A stretch of DNA of 64,000 nt. Source: Amblyomma americanum (Eukaryota; Arthropoda; Arachnida; Ixodida; Ixodidae). Of the stretch, positions 38,701 through 53,700 are shown in pieces; within the stretch, counting starts at the first letter, position 1, and every line of letters begins with the position of its first letter. The position numbers and the translations under genes were made by a program. The notes below the pieces were generated by a model. That model did no database searches. It was not told the origin of the DNA and saw only the letters and a list, made by a program, of their open reading frames with translations. Where the stretch lies: NCBI RefSeq assembly GCF_052857255.1, contig NC_135505.1, forward strand, positions 134,955,144-135,019,143, given 5' to 3'.

Positions 38701-41700
38701 GTCTTTTACGTTCTCTTTAGCTGAGAAGGCTAGGAAAGTCGGACTGTGTTCAGGCCAACCTCCTGACACTTATGAGGTACTTAAGTGCCTCAACTGAACA
38801 ATGAGGCTAATGACTAGACAACTGAGCCTAATGTTCTAATACAGTGATGCCTGAAGCTGACAAGCTCACACGGGAGCAAATGAAGTGAAGAACGAAAAGT
38901 GACAGCGACAACACCACCATTCGACCACACTTCACCTACATGCAGCGCACACACTCACACCACAAATGTAAAAAATGTAAAGAAAGAAAGAAAGGAAATA
39001 TGATGGAAGCCAGAAGTGAGGAAGAACGCCACAGATGAATAAATGGATGCTGAGCCGAAATTTTAATAACCGAACCTGACTTTGTCACGATGACAACACT
39101 ATTTTTGTTTGAAAAAGCACTGCTCCCTATGTTTTCGTCTACACCTTAAGTAGCATGAGCTCGAAAGCCCACGCGCCTGGTGGGATGAAGACGGCTGCGC
39201 TAAACTACTGCTAATTAGTACGGGGATGGTGAAATGAAGCTGCATATCACTCATGTGTCGCCAACTTGCCCAACTTCCGCCACATTTATAGCCACGAAGA
39301 CGCATTATTCCCACCATTTTAGCTCACCACAGTAATGCTCGTGAGTACATGACAATGAAGATGATAACCGCTTCTATGCCATCAAAGCGGACTCAGCAAA
39401 ACGATCGACAAGTCTACATTTACAACTGCATGTGAGCTAGCCGCATCACCTGTTGGCACATTCTTTGATGCTGCAGAATCACCGAAAATATTAAAAAGAC
39501 GGTGCCCATGGTTTCGCAAATAAATCCAATCACTACTCCCGCCCAGACCTTCATATGACAGGTATCTCCACTGTAAGTTCATCAAGTGCATGATCAGTCA
39601 TGCTCTTGGAAAAACAAAAAAAAAAAGCTCCCTACCAGCGACTGTGTTGCATGCACGAAAAGCAAGCTCGCATAATCCAGCTGGCCAATCTGGACCACCC
39701 TGTTCAATCGATCTCAACTGAGTCAGCACAGAACTGTGTGCGTGAGCTTTCGTGTGAATGTGGCCAGGTTAAGGCAAAAGGCAGGATGCACACAGGTGAG
39801 GTAGGGCAGGTGTGGTGGTGGTTGAGAGGAGGATGGGAAAGGGAAACAGCAGCTGCCGGCGACCCACTTACCCAGGTTGGTCAGGTGTTTGGCAACAGCA
39901 CTTATGGCACCTGACTTAAGGGAGAGAATAATTTCGGGGAAACCAAAACTCTTGGGCCCCTGGGCACGCACCGGCACTACGTGGACGGAGGAGAGGGGGG
40001 GGAGAAAACAAAACAAAAACAAAAAGCGGGTGCACCTTCCTTCACCACCAAAAAGCAGCCACCAGCAGCAAACATCACGCAACACACCAAGCGTCGCAAA
40101 ATAGAAAAAAAGACAGGGAAGGAAAGAAAGAACGGCATAAAGCACAAAAGCAGGAAAACAGCAGAATATGTTTACATTAACTACGGGGTGAACTGACGAG
40201 TTCAGCTTGACAACTCAATCAGGGTTTACGAGAACAAAAACAGAAAAAAAAGCAGAAATTACATAAACTAAAACAACTATGCAGCTACGCTCAGTTTGTA
40301 TGAGCGATGACTCTTTTTCTAACGGTGCAACAGAATGGAATCTGGAGAGTTATCTGAAGGGAGCCAAGCAGAGCAAATTCGGCGGCTCAGCCGCCATGTC
40401 TTTTTCAAACCAGAGTCGAAAGCCTCGTGCGCATTTAGCTTACGTGTCAGTCACTTGTGCAATCTATATAATGCGGCAACTATTAAGAAAACTAACTAGT
40501 GAAGCTCTAATAAAATGAAGCTGCAGCAAAAAAAAAGTATGTCTGCCCTAACAAACATACATATATTTGTTATAATGAAATTGTAACAATAATTAACAAA
40601 TCAATATTGTAGCAACAGTTACCAAAACAGATGCTGGGAAATCGATACTTTGTAAAGCGTTTTTTTTTCAAACCACAATGTTACAATATGCATCCCAGAC
40701 AATGAAACACTGAAGCTAGACAAGTTAAACAAGAACTCGACAGACACTACACTACCGCAGCCACAACAAGCATGCACGCAAGAGAAATCACATGATGTGC
40801 CCAAGTTCTGTATTTGTCTTGCTAGCAAAACAATGAAAGGAACTCCCCTCTGAAGGGAGTAGTACAAACTCCTCTCTGAAGGGAGTAGAACGAACTCCCC
40901 TTCATCAGAACTCTCTGAACAGTAGACCTGCGAATCCCAGCCTACCCTCCAGGGTGCCTGCGGACGTGCAGTTTCAAGCAGCCAGTGAGGGCTCAACCCA
41001 GCCTGGCAGGCCAATCGCACGCAAACATACACAGTGCGGTTAGGAGAAAAAGCGGGACATACAGTCAATCCTTCTCCTCAAGACGCACCAAGCGAGAGCT
41101 GCGCAGAAGAATGGCAAGAAAAAAAATGCAGAGAGCAGAGGATTAGTAACAGATAGACGAAGGAAGGCAAAGCTCTTTCAAGCCTGGCACAGGCCTTCTA
41201 AGTGCTTTTATGCCATGCAAGGCAGCAACATAATTTCAAAGAAAGTGGTAAGCTCTGGAACTGATCACCGTGGCTGTCAGATTTATCTACAGCCGTTACG
41301 AACGTAGGTCTTCACCATCATCTCATGCGGCACTTTATCACTGGAGCCACTGTCATATCAATGCACGTATAACTGTAATCATGGTGCACAGAATTTTGCA
41401 CGGGTCGACTGACATTCAAGCACCTATCTCACTCATCACTCTTGATGCGTGAGTTACCCGGCGGACTGGCTCAATGAACATAGATTGTTCCGTTTTAGAT
41501 GGTTTTAAGTTTTATTTTTTTACATACTGTTGAATTTTGAAATAACTTAGATAGTTCTTTGCGTTCATTGTTGACTAATAAATTTCAGAAAGAATGGCCT
41601 TAAGTTACTTGACGTCGTACACAAATGCCCAGAAAAGCACCGCTGCTATGTCTCTAACAGAAGAAACAGCAGTATTTACAAATAAATTAATAAAGTCACC

Positions 41701-44700
41701 AGGCACTCATATACAGCAACAAGAAAGAAAAATTTAATGCTTACTTCATCAGCCCGTTATGAATTTAAGGTCCATAACTACATGTAGACTCAATTTTGAT
41801 ATTCTTAATAAAACTGTTTTCTGTTAGTGATGCTTAATATAACACTGATATTTCAATCAGAAACTGCAGATTTGGTTTACAGCCTGTCACGACCTCCCTG
41901 ACAAGCAATGTCACACATATTGGTGAACGTGAACATGTGACAATGATATTTGTAGCCCCGCCTCTCTACAGTCCAACTATGGTGACCACCAATGAAGGCG
42001 TACACAGGCTACTAATTTTAGCCAATATTTGCTGCAGAATACACTGTTAACATGCATACAGTCACCATGCAAGACAAAGCTGGTTAGCGTAAGACAACTG
42101 CCAACAATTAGTAGAGTAAATGAACAAAACCAGCCATGTTTTTTTTTTTTCAAACTGGCCAATTCCAGAGGTTGTTAGGCATTGTCATGCATTTCTGCGC
42201 GCTGTTTGCCACTATGAGCAATAACTATGACCGTACAGCCAATGCAACTGCTGCTATAGCAGGACTGTCATTAATGAGATAATAGTTAGCAGGGAAGGCA
42301 GGAAAAAGCACTTGAAGCAGAGCCCAGGGCAAGCTCAAAGAGTCAGCTAGAGTTCAGCATTTGAGTTTGATGAATCATGAATGCGCGACTGCAGGTACGA
42401 CTTCACGAACAGCCAAGATAGCAATTGCGGGAAAAAGTTACTCACCTGGAGTCAAAAAATTTCGGTCAATCGGTTTGCCGCTAGATCGACATTCTTCAAC
42501 TTCCAGATAGTTGAGCAGGTGGGACCACAGTGCCGACTTGCCCTGCGACAATTGGGAGATACTGTGAGCAGCTGGTCCACTAATGCAGAACCTTATTCTC
42601 ATTAAGAAAAGCCCCACGAGCATGTACTATTAGCGATCTTTTGGAGCCCGTTTTGGATAAAACGATTTTCGGATAATATGCTTTTATTTTCAGTGCCTGT
42701 GAGAATCGTATAAACGAGATACCACTGAATTTAAAAAAAATCATTCTTCTGCGAAAAAAAAACGGCTTTAAGCATTGCGAACTTCACTGCTCTCCAGATT
42801 TCATTTGCAAGCAATAATTTCAGACTGTAACTGAGCCAGAGCCACACTTTAGTCATGTCCGCACCTCCTCATGTCACGATACCGGACAGTGCGATGCAGC
42901 CACAGGTCATGCTGTGAAGAACAGTCTGTTTCCATGGGCGACAATGGTTACATAGACCAAGAGAGGAAGCCCATGGGAAGAAGCAAGCAGAGGTGAGTGC
43001 CTCTGAATGAAGTGCCCCCGCACTATCTGCCTGGCACAGCGGGCGGTGTCATTTACATGGCAAATGCTACAGTGTTCCCGTTTTCAATGCAATAATTACA
43101 CATTCTTTTTTTGTAGGCCACGCCTATAGCAATGTAGGCGTGCCATTATGTCATTATCTCAAATGGCAATGATCAAGAAATAGCAAAGCCTATCCAAGAT
43201 GGTGCCTTTCATGGCAGCGAAGAACCGGTTGGTTGCGACTGCGATGCTTGCTCACACGTCTATATTAGGCCAAAAATAAACGAACTATAGGTTGAAAAAC
43301 AATCTCTACAAGCTGGCGTCTATTTTAGTCCAGAAAACTGAACTTTTGGATCCCACACAGTCTGAAATATCGGTCGTGAATATGTACAAATTCCTATCAA
43401 GTGTGTGATGGTTCCTCAATGAAGTCTGAAATATCACACAAGTCTGAATCATTGGGGTTCAAGTAATTGGTTGACTACTGTATACCCAACACGCTGACCT
43501 GTGTGAAACTGCAGGCTGATGTGAGTGTACAGAAGTGCAGAGATGAGTAGCAAGATACCGAGCAGCATTTTGTCACGTGAACTGCATAGCACGACTGAAA
43601 GTGCTCTTTGTTCTGATGGCACGATATGTAAACATTATCTAGTGCAGTTCCTAGCCCGGGCCTACCAGTCACCGGCATAAATAATTCCTAGCCCGAGATA
43701 TCCCAATTTTCTCAAAAAGTATTTGTCCTCAATGAGGATTCTACACTTGCCACAGTTACTTGTATAACAAACGCTCGCATAATTAATGCACCTTCTCATT
43801 AGTCATTGAAATTTGAAAAAATTTCAACTGACCGGCAGTGCAAATTCTACGTCATGTATGAAACACAGGTTCGAAATTAGCACCACATCTTTCTTTTGGA
43901 CAAGAAAGTGCATTCATTACACGAGTAATCAAGGCAACCTCGCAAAATGCTTGGCTGCCAACAGTTAACCTAAGTGGTCGCCAGTGTTTGGAGAGCTGCC
44001 TACTTGCTTGGCCTGCAGTCCGTGCGACCAGATGCGCTCGAGGAGGTCACAGAACGATGCCAGCAGGGTGTTCTCTTCTAGGCCCGTGATGCTGGCCTCT
44101 GCGTGGCCCAGTTCGACGGCCTCCACACCCATCTTTTCCACCAGCATGCGCTTGGTCTGCGCACAATGGCACAAGACCAGTGTCGGTGAGCCAGAGAGAA
44201 AACAGCTGCACTGACGTGCAGCCCATCTTACAATCAATACAAAATCCAGCCACATCATACAATCAGTATATGAAAATCAAATCCCACATGCCCCCATTCC
44301 TAGACATTTCTTCCCTCCTAGGAACAAAGAAGTGACGATGACAGTTATGTTGCATGTGGCGTAGCAGTGCAGGCAACTGGTAAAACGAAACACTGCTGCC
44401 CTGATGCAGTGCACAGATGCATACAGGTGCACCAGTGTACAGCAGCAGCTGGTATAATATCGAGCACACTTTGGTGCTTTATCTATTCTCCTCTGCTAAG
44501 CAGAGGATGCATGAAAGTGATTGCACGAATGGCATTTTTTCGCAAATGCATTCGGCACCCCGGCTTTTTTCAAGGCATGACGTAAAAGGAGCTGGACTGT
44601 CAAAGTGTGCTGCGCATTATCATGGCAGTGACTGTACAGCTACAGCCAAAAATAATAGGGAGCAAGCTCCGGCGTGAAAACATTTATAGTGCATTCCATA

Positions 44701-47700
44701 GAAACTGTGAAGCTTTCTTTGCTTCATACTTGAGTGCACCAACGGCACTTGCAAGCATGTGGATGACAACATTGCTGTGCAACACTGTACAGAGGTCTCG
44801 CACTAAGTCGGTGCCACAATACAGTGGACTGAGTCTTAAAACCACAGATATTGCACGCGCACTGCAGTTCATACACTACGAGACCATGCACCACACGTGA
44901 CCATCAAGTGTGACCATATACCACATAACACCGCAATGCACGCACCATGCCAGATCACACCACACACTCAAATTTGGAAACATTTTGTTCCCACATGGCC
45001 CTCACCCTGGTCTTGCACTCCATGAGCAATGCCTCCACAAACTTCCAGTTGGTCTGAGCGATGACCGCGGCCGACGCAGTGTCACTGAATTTAGGCTGCT
45101 TCATGTGCTTGGCCCGGGCTTCGTTTATGTACTTCTGCAGGTGGCACACGACGACCATGACAACAGAAAGGCAAGAGGCAACGTTAGCACTGCTGTTGGC
45201 ACTGCACAACACGCAAAAGTGTTTCCAATATCAACTCAATATTTAAAATAAATTTTTGTTCTGGCAAATGTGCAAAAGCTTGTGCCTTAACTGAAGAATC
45301 TCTGTCAAACAAGTTCATGCCGTGAGAAGCTGCTGAAGATGTGGTGGCACTGGCTTAATGTACACTGCGGCAGGCACAGCTGTTAACGCACTGAAATTTC
45401 CAAACCACGAAGCTGCTATATTCAGTTAGCAGTTAGCTAACTGCGACTCGACTGGTCAGTGTTGAACGTTCCTTATGCAGTAAATAATGAAATGCATGTT
45501 TTACAGTTTAATGCCACTGTTAACGTGAAAAACATTTTGAACCTCACCCTATTCAACCTAGGCGGCAGTAATTTTTAAATGCATAACAGTGAATGGTGCA
45601 GATCTGGTAGATACTAGCAGTCAATGTTTCAGCTTTGAAGCCTGACGTTAGACATGAGAATATACTATAGTGCCAAGAGAAAAAAATGTTGAAAGGGCAA
45701 TTGAATAAAGGATTATCATTTTTTTTTTTATGTTTTAAAGGGGGGACGCAGTAATTAGAACTATTTTTGTTGTTTATGCTTGAAATGTAACCGAATCTGA
45801 CACAGAGACGAAACTTCTTATGCAGATTTCAGAACTGCATTTTATTTTAAGCTAGCTGCTACAGTTGTTCAGTAATTAATACCCTCGTAAAGTCATCCCC
45901 GGAGCATTAAATATTTAAGAATAAGGTGCACACGTTTTCTTGTTAACATCAATATGGTCACAAGGCCATGTTCTACACGATAAAGCTACTGGTTCTTTCT
46001 TTAGATGCCCAATGCTCATGGCAACAAACGCTAAGTCCAGCATACATAATTACATGAAGACGTTTCTTACAAAGATACCTTACAGAGACTATTTCACACA
46101 TAAACAGGATAATCGAGACCTTTACTGCTCTCCTAAATGTCTCAGGGTTGACCCATCAGTTCTAGAAAAAAAAGGTAAATTGAGAAACCAAAATTTTTTA
46201 CCACTTTGGCCGTTTTATTTGCCATGTCCCCCGTTAAGCTATGATAAAGTTTTTTTCTTTAACTGGCCTTTTAGGCGACTTCAGGCTTCACAGTGCAAAT
46301 GGACGTTGATTTAAAAAAGAAAAATTTGCTACCTGTGAACTTTTCATAGTGAAATGCAAAGCCAACACTCTCCTCTGCTATAGGTAGCACTACACCTACG
46401 ACACCTACAACCTGCCACATCTCTGGTAAAAGCTTCAATGGTTGGAGCTTGAATCCTTCACAGGTAACACCTCGAACACTGAACCGTTGCTGAGAGTGCC
46501 TAAGTAATTCTACACTTTAAAACCCGAGACTTAAGACTGTTAGACGTTAGTAAAAGCACAAACAAAAAATAAAACATGCCAGAAACAGGTTTTAGTCAGT
46601 GCTACACAAGTGTTATTGATTAGTAAGATTAAACAGATAACTCCTGGTTATGCCAAAACATTGAACATGCCACTAAATGACAAACATGCCACCAATATGC
46701 TTAAGCACACATGCCCACACAATTCCTCAGTCAAACGCACAGCCTTCAGTGTTATCTTCACCGGCCACACAGCTTAACGATGTTTATTTCTATGAGATAT
46801 GTGGCAGAATAAGATTAAAGGAAATCTTGGAGACAAAAAAAACAAACAAGACTAAAAAAAGTTGAACTGGATATGAGCTTCTGTTTTCCCAGCCAACCAG
46901 CCACCACCACTGCACACTGCTTTATCTCATCTGCATCAGGGTGCCAGATGTCTGATAAGATAATCACCCAAAGAGGGCATGCACACAAAATGAAGTGCAC
47001 ACATGGCCAGTGGTGCGACTCACTTGGTACTTTTGTTTGGTGCGAAGTGGGGGAGAGGAAAAACAGAAAACCAGGAAGACCGAACAGAAAAAACAAACAA
47101 ACAGCGTGTTAAAGCCACACCGAAACAAAATAAAAAAAATTAAAAAAGGAAGAGTGATACACTTGTTCAGAACGTCCCCACCCAAGTGACAAGAGCAACA
47201 GTTGCAACAATGACCGCCGTGCCCAAAACCAGTGCTTCAGTCCCAAAAACAAAACCCAAATTGATTTTTTTTTTTAAGAACAACTACTAGCTGGAAACCG
47301 ACCGTGGATTGACTGTTTTATTTTGCTGACAAAGCGCCGAGGATAAAAAGTTTGATTCCCTAAATGACCCTTCTCTTCACCAATAATGATGTTCACGAAG
47401 GATAAGCTTCTCTAAATGATGATCTTGACAGCACAGCTAATAAGAGATTTACAAGTGCTCATCCGTAAAACGTGTCAGCTGCCTTCTGATAGCACTGCAA
47501 TAAACTAATGCAATTTTAACACCACTTACCATATTTACCCAATTGTAGTGTACACACTTTTTCACATAAGTCAAGCCTCGTAATGCCATACAATTGTATA
47601 CAAAACTGAAGCCATGAAACAAAACAGCCTCAGTACTACTGCGATCACAAGATGCCTTTTTGCATTGCCACGGTAGGTATCGTGGAGAAGTTAGGCTCAA

Positions 47701-50700
47701 CTATTTCACTGTGCTATTTGCTGCTATTTATAGCTAATGCACCGGATATCCTTGCTACTGTTCAAGAACGAAGACAGCACTGGCATCTCTAAAGGCCTGT
47801 CGCAACGAAGGACATCAATGCGCCTCAGGTATCTGTATAGATTTTGCTTACTTCATGTTCGCTAATATGAAAATCAAATGAGCGGAAGAACTGGTGGAGC
47901 ATTAGGATCGGGTAATAATGGTAACGAGTGTCTCCGGCACAAGAAACATTCAGAACAGCACTGTGAAAACTGCCACATGTTAGAACGCACAGTAATAGAC
48001 TTTCTTTTTCCACTCCAAATGCTTACCATCAAGAACATGACGATGACGACCTGATCGAGATTATACAGGGACAGTGAAGAAAACAAAGCTATCACTCCTT
48101 TTCTAGGCATGGAGTGAACATGAACTCGTTATTCCGTTAACTAGCATTAGTTTCTGCCGTTTTGCGTCGGTTAAGAAAGTGGCTTACAAGTTTCTAGCTC
48201 ATCTAAACTGGCTGACACGAGTATGCATACCGAGCTACACTAAAAGATTAAAAAAAAATCATGTTGAACGTAACAAAACCTTCCGAAATTATAAACCTGT
48301 TGATTTAACAAACACAGTCAGCTTCCTCACAACAAACTACTGGCTTCAATGTTTTTTATGCAACTGAATTTGCGTATGAAAACAATTTACAGGTTTCGAC
48401 AGCTTTGCATAATGAAATTCGACGCTACTGATTTCTGACTGTGTGTCCACCCAGGACCATTGCCATCGCACAAACAGGCTTATCATAAAGCCGTTAGGCT
48501 TAGTGCAAAATTTTCCCACTGTTCCCTTATGGGATACACAAAGTACAAATCCTGCACCAATTAGCAAGCGGCAGTTTGTAGTAGGACACTGCTAATCTGA
48601 AGTTCTCCAAATCGCAACACAGAAGGCAAAAAAAAAAACACAATAAACAACGAACGCTAAACATTCCTGCACAAGAATGTCATTAATACAGGGAACATGT
48701 GCTTTATTGTTGCTAAATTTCCTGCACGACATGTTATGGGGAAATAACACAAGTTCCCTACATCACGCTCCTTTTAGGATATGGGCACAGTCTGCATACT
48801 GTAGAAAAAAATGATAGAATATGCTATAGGAAGGGCAAAGTATGATAACATTTCCCCCTAGCATGCTGTAGAGAGAAATTCTGCTCCACTGTCTCCTGGT
48901 TCCAGACAAAAACAGACACATTCCCCATATTTATTCCTCATATTGTAGGGGGCATGTGCTCAGCACAACATGGCTTATGCAAAAGATGCTATAAAATCGA
49001 GTTTTCGAAACAAACTTCAAAGACCACTAACTATAGTGCAGTTGTCATGTGCAAACACGGCGGTGACTAATGATTTACATCAAACATATTCCAGTCCACA
49101 GCCTGTCAAGTGCCAGTCCCACACCACACACACACACTGCACGTCCACTTGAAGCTGACACAAGAATGCACAGCACAACAATGACTCATTCAATACGAGG
49201 ACGTAAAGCACAAAACAAAAACTGCGTCAACGCCGTACTCACTTGCCACAACTCAGCATGCTTCGATTTCGAGCCGACACAGGCAGACTAAGGAAAACAA
49301 AAAAACAAAATGGCAGAATGCAAAACGGAAGAAGAAAGGGCTAGAAAGCAATGCATTGTCATGCAAGGAGAAAGAAAAAAGGGAAAGGTGGTCACGCTAA
49401 CTTTCACACTAGCAAGATTCCACAATGCAACATCAGTAAGTCAGAAAACAATAATATAGTAACAAATGTAACAACACAATAACGATAGGGTTTGCAAACA
49501 AATGAACAAAAGTGGCGGATCAACTTACTTTCCAAATAACCTGAAACAGCAGTAACATTAGGAACAAGCAAAAGTTCTCCGATTTTTCCATCTTGGGACG
49601 ATTGCTCCTTATTAAGACTCTTCATGCCTGTCTTGGTTCAACATTATGCTCGTACACATACTTAAAGGCACACAACCATATATCCTCCAGTTTCGTTTCT
49701 TTTAGCACTGAGCATTTAAAGGCACGCAATGATAGTTCTTCAAACCCCAAAGAAAAAGCTATGGGTTACACACAACTTTAATTTCTCTGTTCCAATTCAT
49801 GAGGAAGGCTGATAAGCTCTCTCTAAAAAATGCTAAAACTAGAGACTGTTAGCCCTTTGTATGCCAGTAAACACACATATGGCAATAAAACACAACATGA
49901 CTACCTATCATATATCAGAAGTGAAATTTCCAGATTAATTTGAACTGCCTGGAGACCTTTAAGGTTGGGGTCCCACACTTGCGAGGCCACTAGCCATTTT
50001 TAACTATGTTTGCACAATCGCTATTGTCCTCTTGTTCATGACAGAAAGACAGGTTCTAGCTCATTGGGAATATAAATGCATTTACATTTCATCAGTATCC
50101 GCTGTTAACAGTAATAACTGTCGATATGAGCAAAGTGAGCAAAAAATGTAGTGCATAAAACAATAGTTTAGTTCGACTTGCCCGTTGAGCAAAAAACTAG
50201 AGCACCAAATTGAGGGCTGCTTTTGCAGCGTTTACGTGAAACACTGATCTCGTTAAGTTTGTGGCGTATTTGGGCTCCAGTGAATAGTTTCGAATCTGCG
50301 CTCTAAAAAAAAAGACCATAAATTACAAAAATGAGCCAAAATAGAGGCTTAATAGCTTCCTGTCTAATTTGGCAAAACACATGCATATTTGGTACGTGTG
50401 GGGCATGTGCACATTTCGTTCAGCGTGCCAAATTTATCTGAGATCCACTACTGCGTGGGAACCCCCCACAATAATGTGCGCCGACATCGTACAGCCCATC
50501 GGCACCTTTGTGACCGGGACTGAACCCGGGCCTTACGGCTCAGTAGCTGAGTGCCCTAAACACTATGATCAGTAATTCAGTCAGACTAGACGCAACCATC
50601 AATTACTGGTGTAACCAAAGGATTGAACATACAAGCAAAACTCAAACGAAAAAGAAAAAAAAAAGTTGCACTGACAGAACAAAAAAAATAAACCTACTGA

Positions 50701-53700
50701 ATGCAAACATCAGACAAATGTCAGTGTGGACGGCTGGGAAAGGTACGAGGTGACCCCGTCCTTTTTCAGATGTCCTGTACTTACTGACCTCGCGCTGTTC
50801 GGCAGTGAGTTTCAAGTGCTCTGCCTGCTGTATGGAGCGGTCCTTCCTTCGGAACTGGGCATGAGGGCGTTTCTTCACCCTGCAAAGGTCACCGCTGAGG
50901 TCAGAGGTCACCGAGCAAGAATAGAGACAACGGCAGGTGTGCATCAAAGCAATGCAGTGTGTACTCTCACACCTTCAGAAGTGCTTCAGGAGATCTTTTC
51001 ACTGCCTCCTCACCATAATCAAAAAAAGTGGCGAGACCTACATGTCCCTGACGTAGCCTATAGCCAGATATTTCAGACAGTCAAGAGAATTGTGCACACA
51101 GCTTAAAACTGCCTATGCACTGTGGTTACCTCAGTCTAAACCACTGAAATCACAAGAAAAACAGTGAAAACAACTGCACAGCTTGGTGACTGGTCTGATT
51201 GCACACCATTAGTACAGCAAAATCTCAATAATTCAAACTTCACGGGGACAGCAACGCAGTATGAATTAACTGAAGTTCAAACTAACGAAAGCGAACAGAA
51301 AATGCAGTACACTGTGTCTGAGAAACGGATGGGAGGTGAGACTGCCTTCTATTATTGGCCTAAAAAATTCCGCAATCGCCTTCCGTCCTTCCGCCTTTGT
51401 TCCTGGGAGGAAACTGCCAGCATCTGTACCAAAGCCCAAACTTAGCGGAAGGCCTTCGCTCTGCCTCCGAAACTGAAGAAGAGGTGTTCCATGTGTCCCG
51501 ATTTGTGCACCGTAGTTGTGAAGGGTGTGCGACGGCCTGTGAGCATAATCGAAAGGCTGGAAAATCGAGCAGTGAGCGACCATCGCGCGAGTGCCGCTTT
51601 CCAAAACAGTTGCGACGACTCCTGCGGCCGCACACTTTCCAGATGCGGAGTTTGCATGACCGTTCATGTTGCAAGGAGGAGAGTCGCCGGGACAGCTGCA
51701 AGTTGCGAGATTTTTCAGCTTTTCTAGCCAGAGTCGAAAACCGCTAAACCAATGAGTGAGCTTTTTGGCGATATCCTACTTTGATAACAAATCGGCATCG
51801 ACTCCAAGCAGTGTTTCGGTCTTTCTTGAAACATTTTGGCTGCCTGAGCAGCCAAGTGGTGGCGGCTCACAGTTCAAATTATCGGCGGAGAAAATGATTC
51901 GCGTTTGAATTAATGAGCCGTGTTTTGCACAGACTGCAGTGGAGCCTAGACGGACCCAGTCGGACAGTTTGAATTATTTAAAAATTCTAACTAACGAAGT
52001 TCAAATTGACGACCTTTCACAGTACCAAGTAATGCAGCACAATAGTGTCAGGAAGTGGCCTGATGAGAGAACAGAGCAATCTTTTCTCAAATTTTTTTGA
52101 CATGCTCAGCGTCCCATAGATGAAACAACTGTCATGAACGCAGTCAGAGGTCAGCTTACTTTGACTGTGCAGGTTCCCGGTTCAGCACAGCCGACTCCAA
52201 CGTTGGGAAGACACCCGGCCGGTGATTCCGGCGCCCCGGCAGATCCACCGTGGGGTCGATTATCTTTGGAACCGGCGCCACCAAGTCTGGCGCTGATAAC
52301 CGGCTCTCAATGGACAGCTCTGAATGCATTTGGAAAGAACCAAGTGACAGTGCGGCTCAGCAGTGAAAATTTGCACTTGTGACTGGTTCCCATGCCACAT
52401 CTTTCTAACCTTTGAGCACATTTTTTTGAAAAGTTAGAAAAAAATCCAACCTTGACACTGCGTTTGGCACAGACGGCTTTAACTGTTCACCTACCAACTG
52501 ATTCAACACAGCTGATAAAGCTGATCATGCATGAAAACATTTCGAGGCTCTGCCGTGGTCTCTGAAGCGGAGGTTCATCGCATTTCACTGTGCACAATTT
52601 ATAAAGGGTAAAAATGGTAACGCCAGCAGTAAATTGTTTACACCGTCTGACCATCACGGGATGGCTCACCTGTTTCTTTGTACATTGTGCAACGCTCATA
52701 GCGGTTGATGATGGGCTCACTGGAATTGTTCCGGAGGAGTTTTATCCGGTTGTCAAAAATCTGAAAAATAAACAAAACAAAACATCAAACACGTTTCTAG
52801 CAGGGCGGTGCAGTGCCTAATGAGGTTCGACTAGGTCATAAATCCTAATGGCTTCTTATTTCCTGCTCTCGTTTTCTGAATCCCACTTCTAGCTTTTAAT
52901 TGCTCCACAGTGTTCCTCAATATTCAATAAATAGTAAACACAGTTTGTGCAAGAGTTCTTCCACTATACTGAATGCTTTTTGCCATATATTGCTGCACAT
53001 AAATCGACCATTCCTTAGAAAAACGACCATCTGAGGTTAAGGGGTGATCTACACGTGGAGCCGACCTATTTGTGGCATCTAAATGACAGTTCAGGATGCG
53101 TGGGAAGTAGTGCACACCTATTGCCAATGTCTGCTCTCGACGTTTATGCATTAGGATTTGGATTTACACGTTAGCAGTGATGAAACTTCCTTACGATGCG
53201 CAGAATAGTTTGTGGATGCTTTACGAGATAACTCTTCAGCCTCGCTTGCGGTGATAGGTACGCACTAACTGAGATGTTTATGATAAGCCACTAGGCTGTG
53301 AGTGGGCACCAAATGCACGAGGATTATTGGAAGCCGAGTTGGGGATTTCGTGCTACTATGTCCTAAGTAGAACTGTCACTTAAGTGAGTACGCTTTAACA
53401 AGGTTTTACTATACATGAAAAACTAACAAAAGGAGAATGAGCGTCAACTGATGCTCTTTATCGGTGTTTGTTTATGCATTCAAGCTGCTGTTTATTTTTT
53501 GTAGGGCAACTTATTTGTTCCCTCTATTTCTCGAGCACTTTGTTCATACACTTTATCCTAAAAATATGAAGCAATGCGAACCACCAAACAATGCACCACA
53601 CAGTGGCATGCTGGTACATAGGAACATATTGCTGCGTGATGATGGACCACAAGATCAACATCTGATGGCCAATGTCGTTATGTTACCAACCTTGAGGCAC

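Larger units (their letters stand above)
36647..42445. other. DENND5 intron 15, 5.8 kb
   Basis: Mostly AT-rich sequence without SINEs. It holds a hAT-like terminus at 38365-38520 and a small duplicated hairpin at 40841-40905. No other gene was recognised on either strand. Confidence 0.6.
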
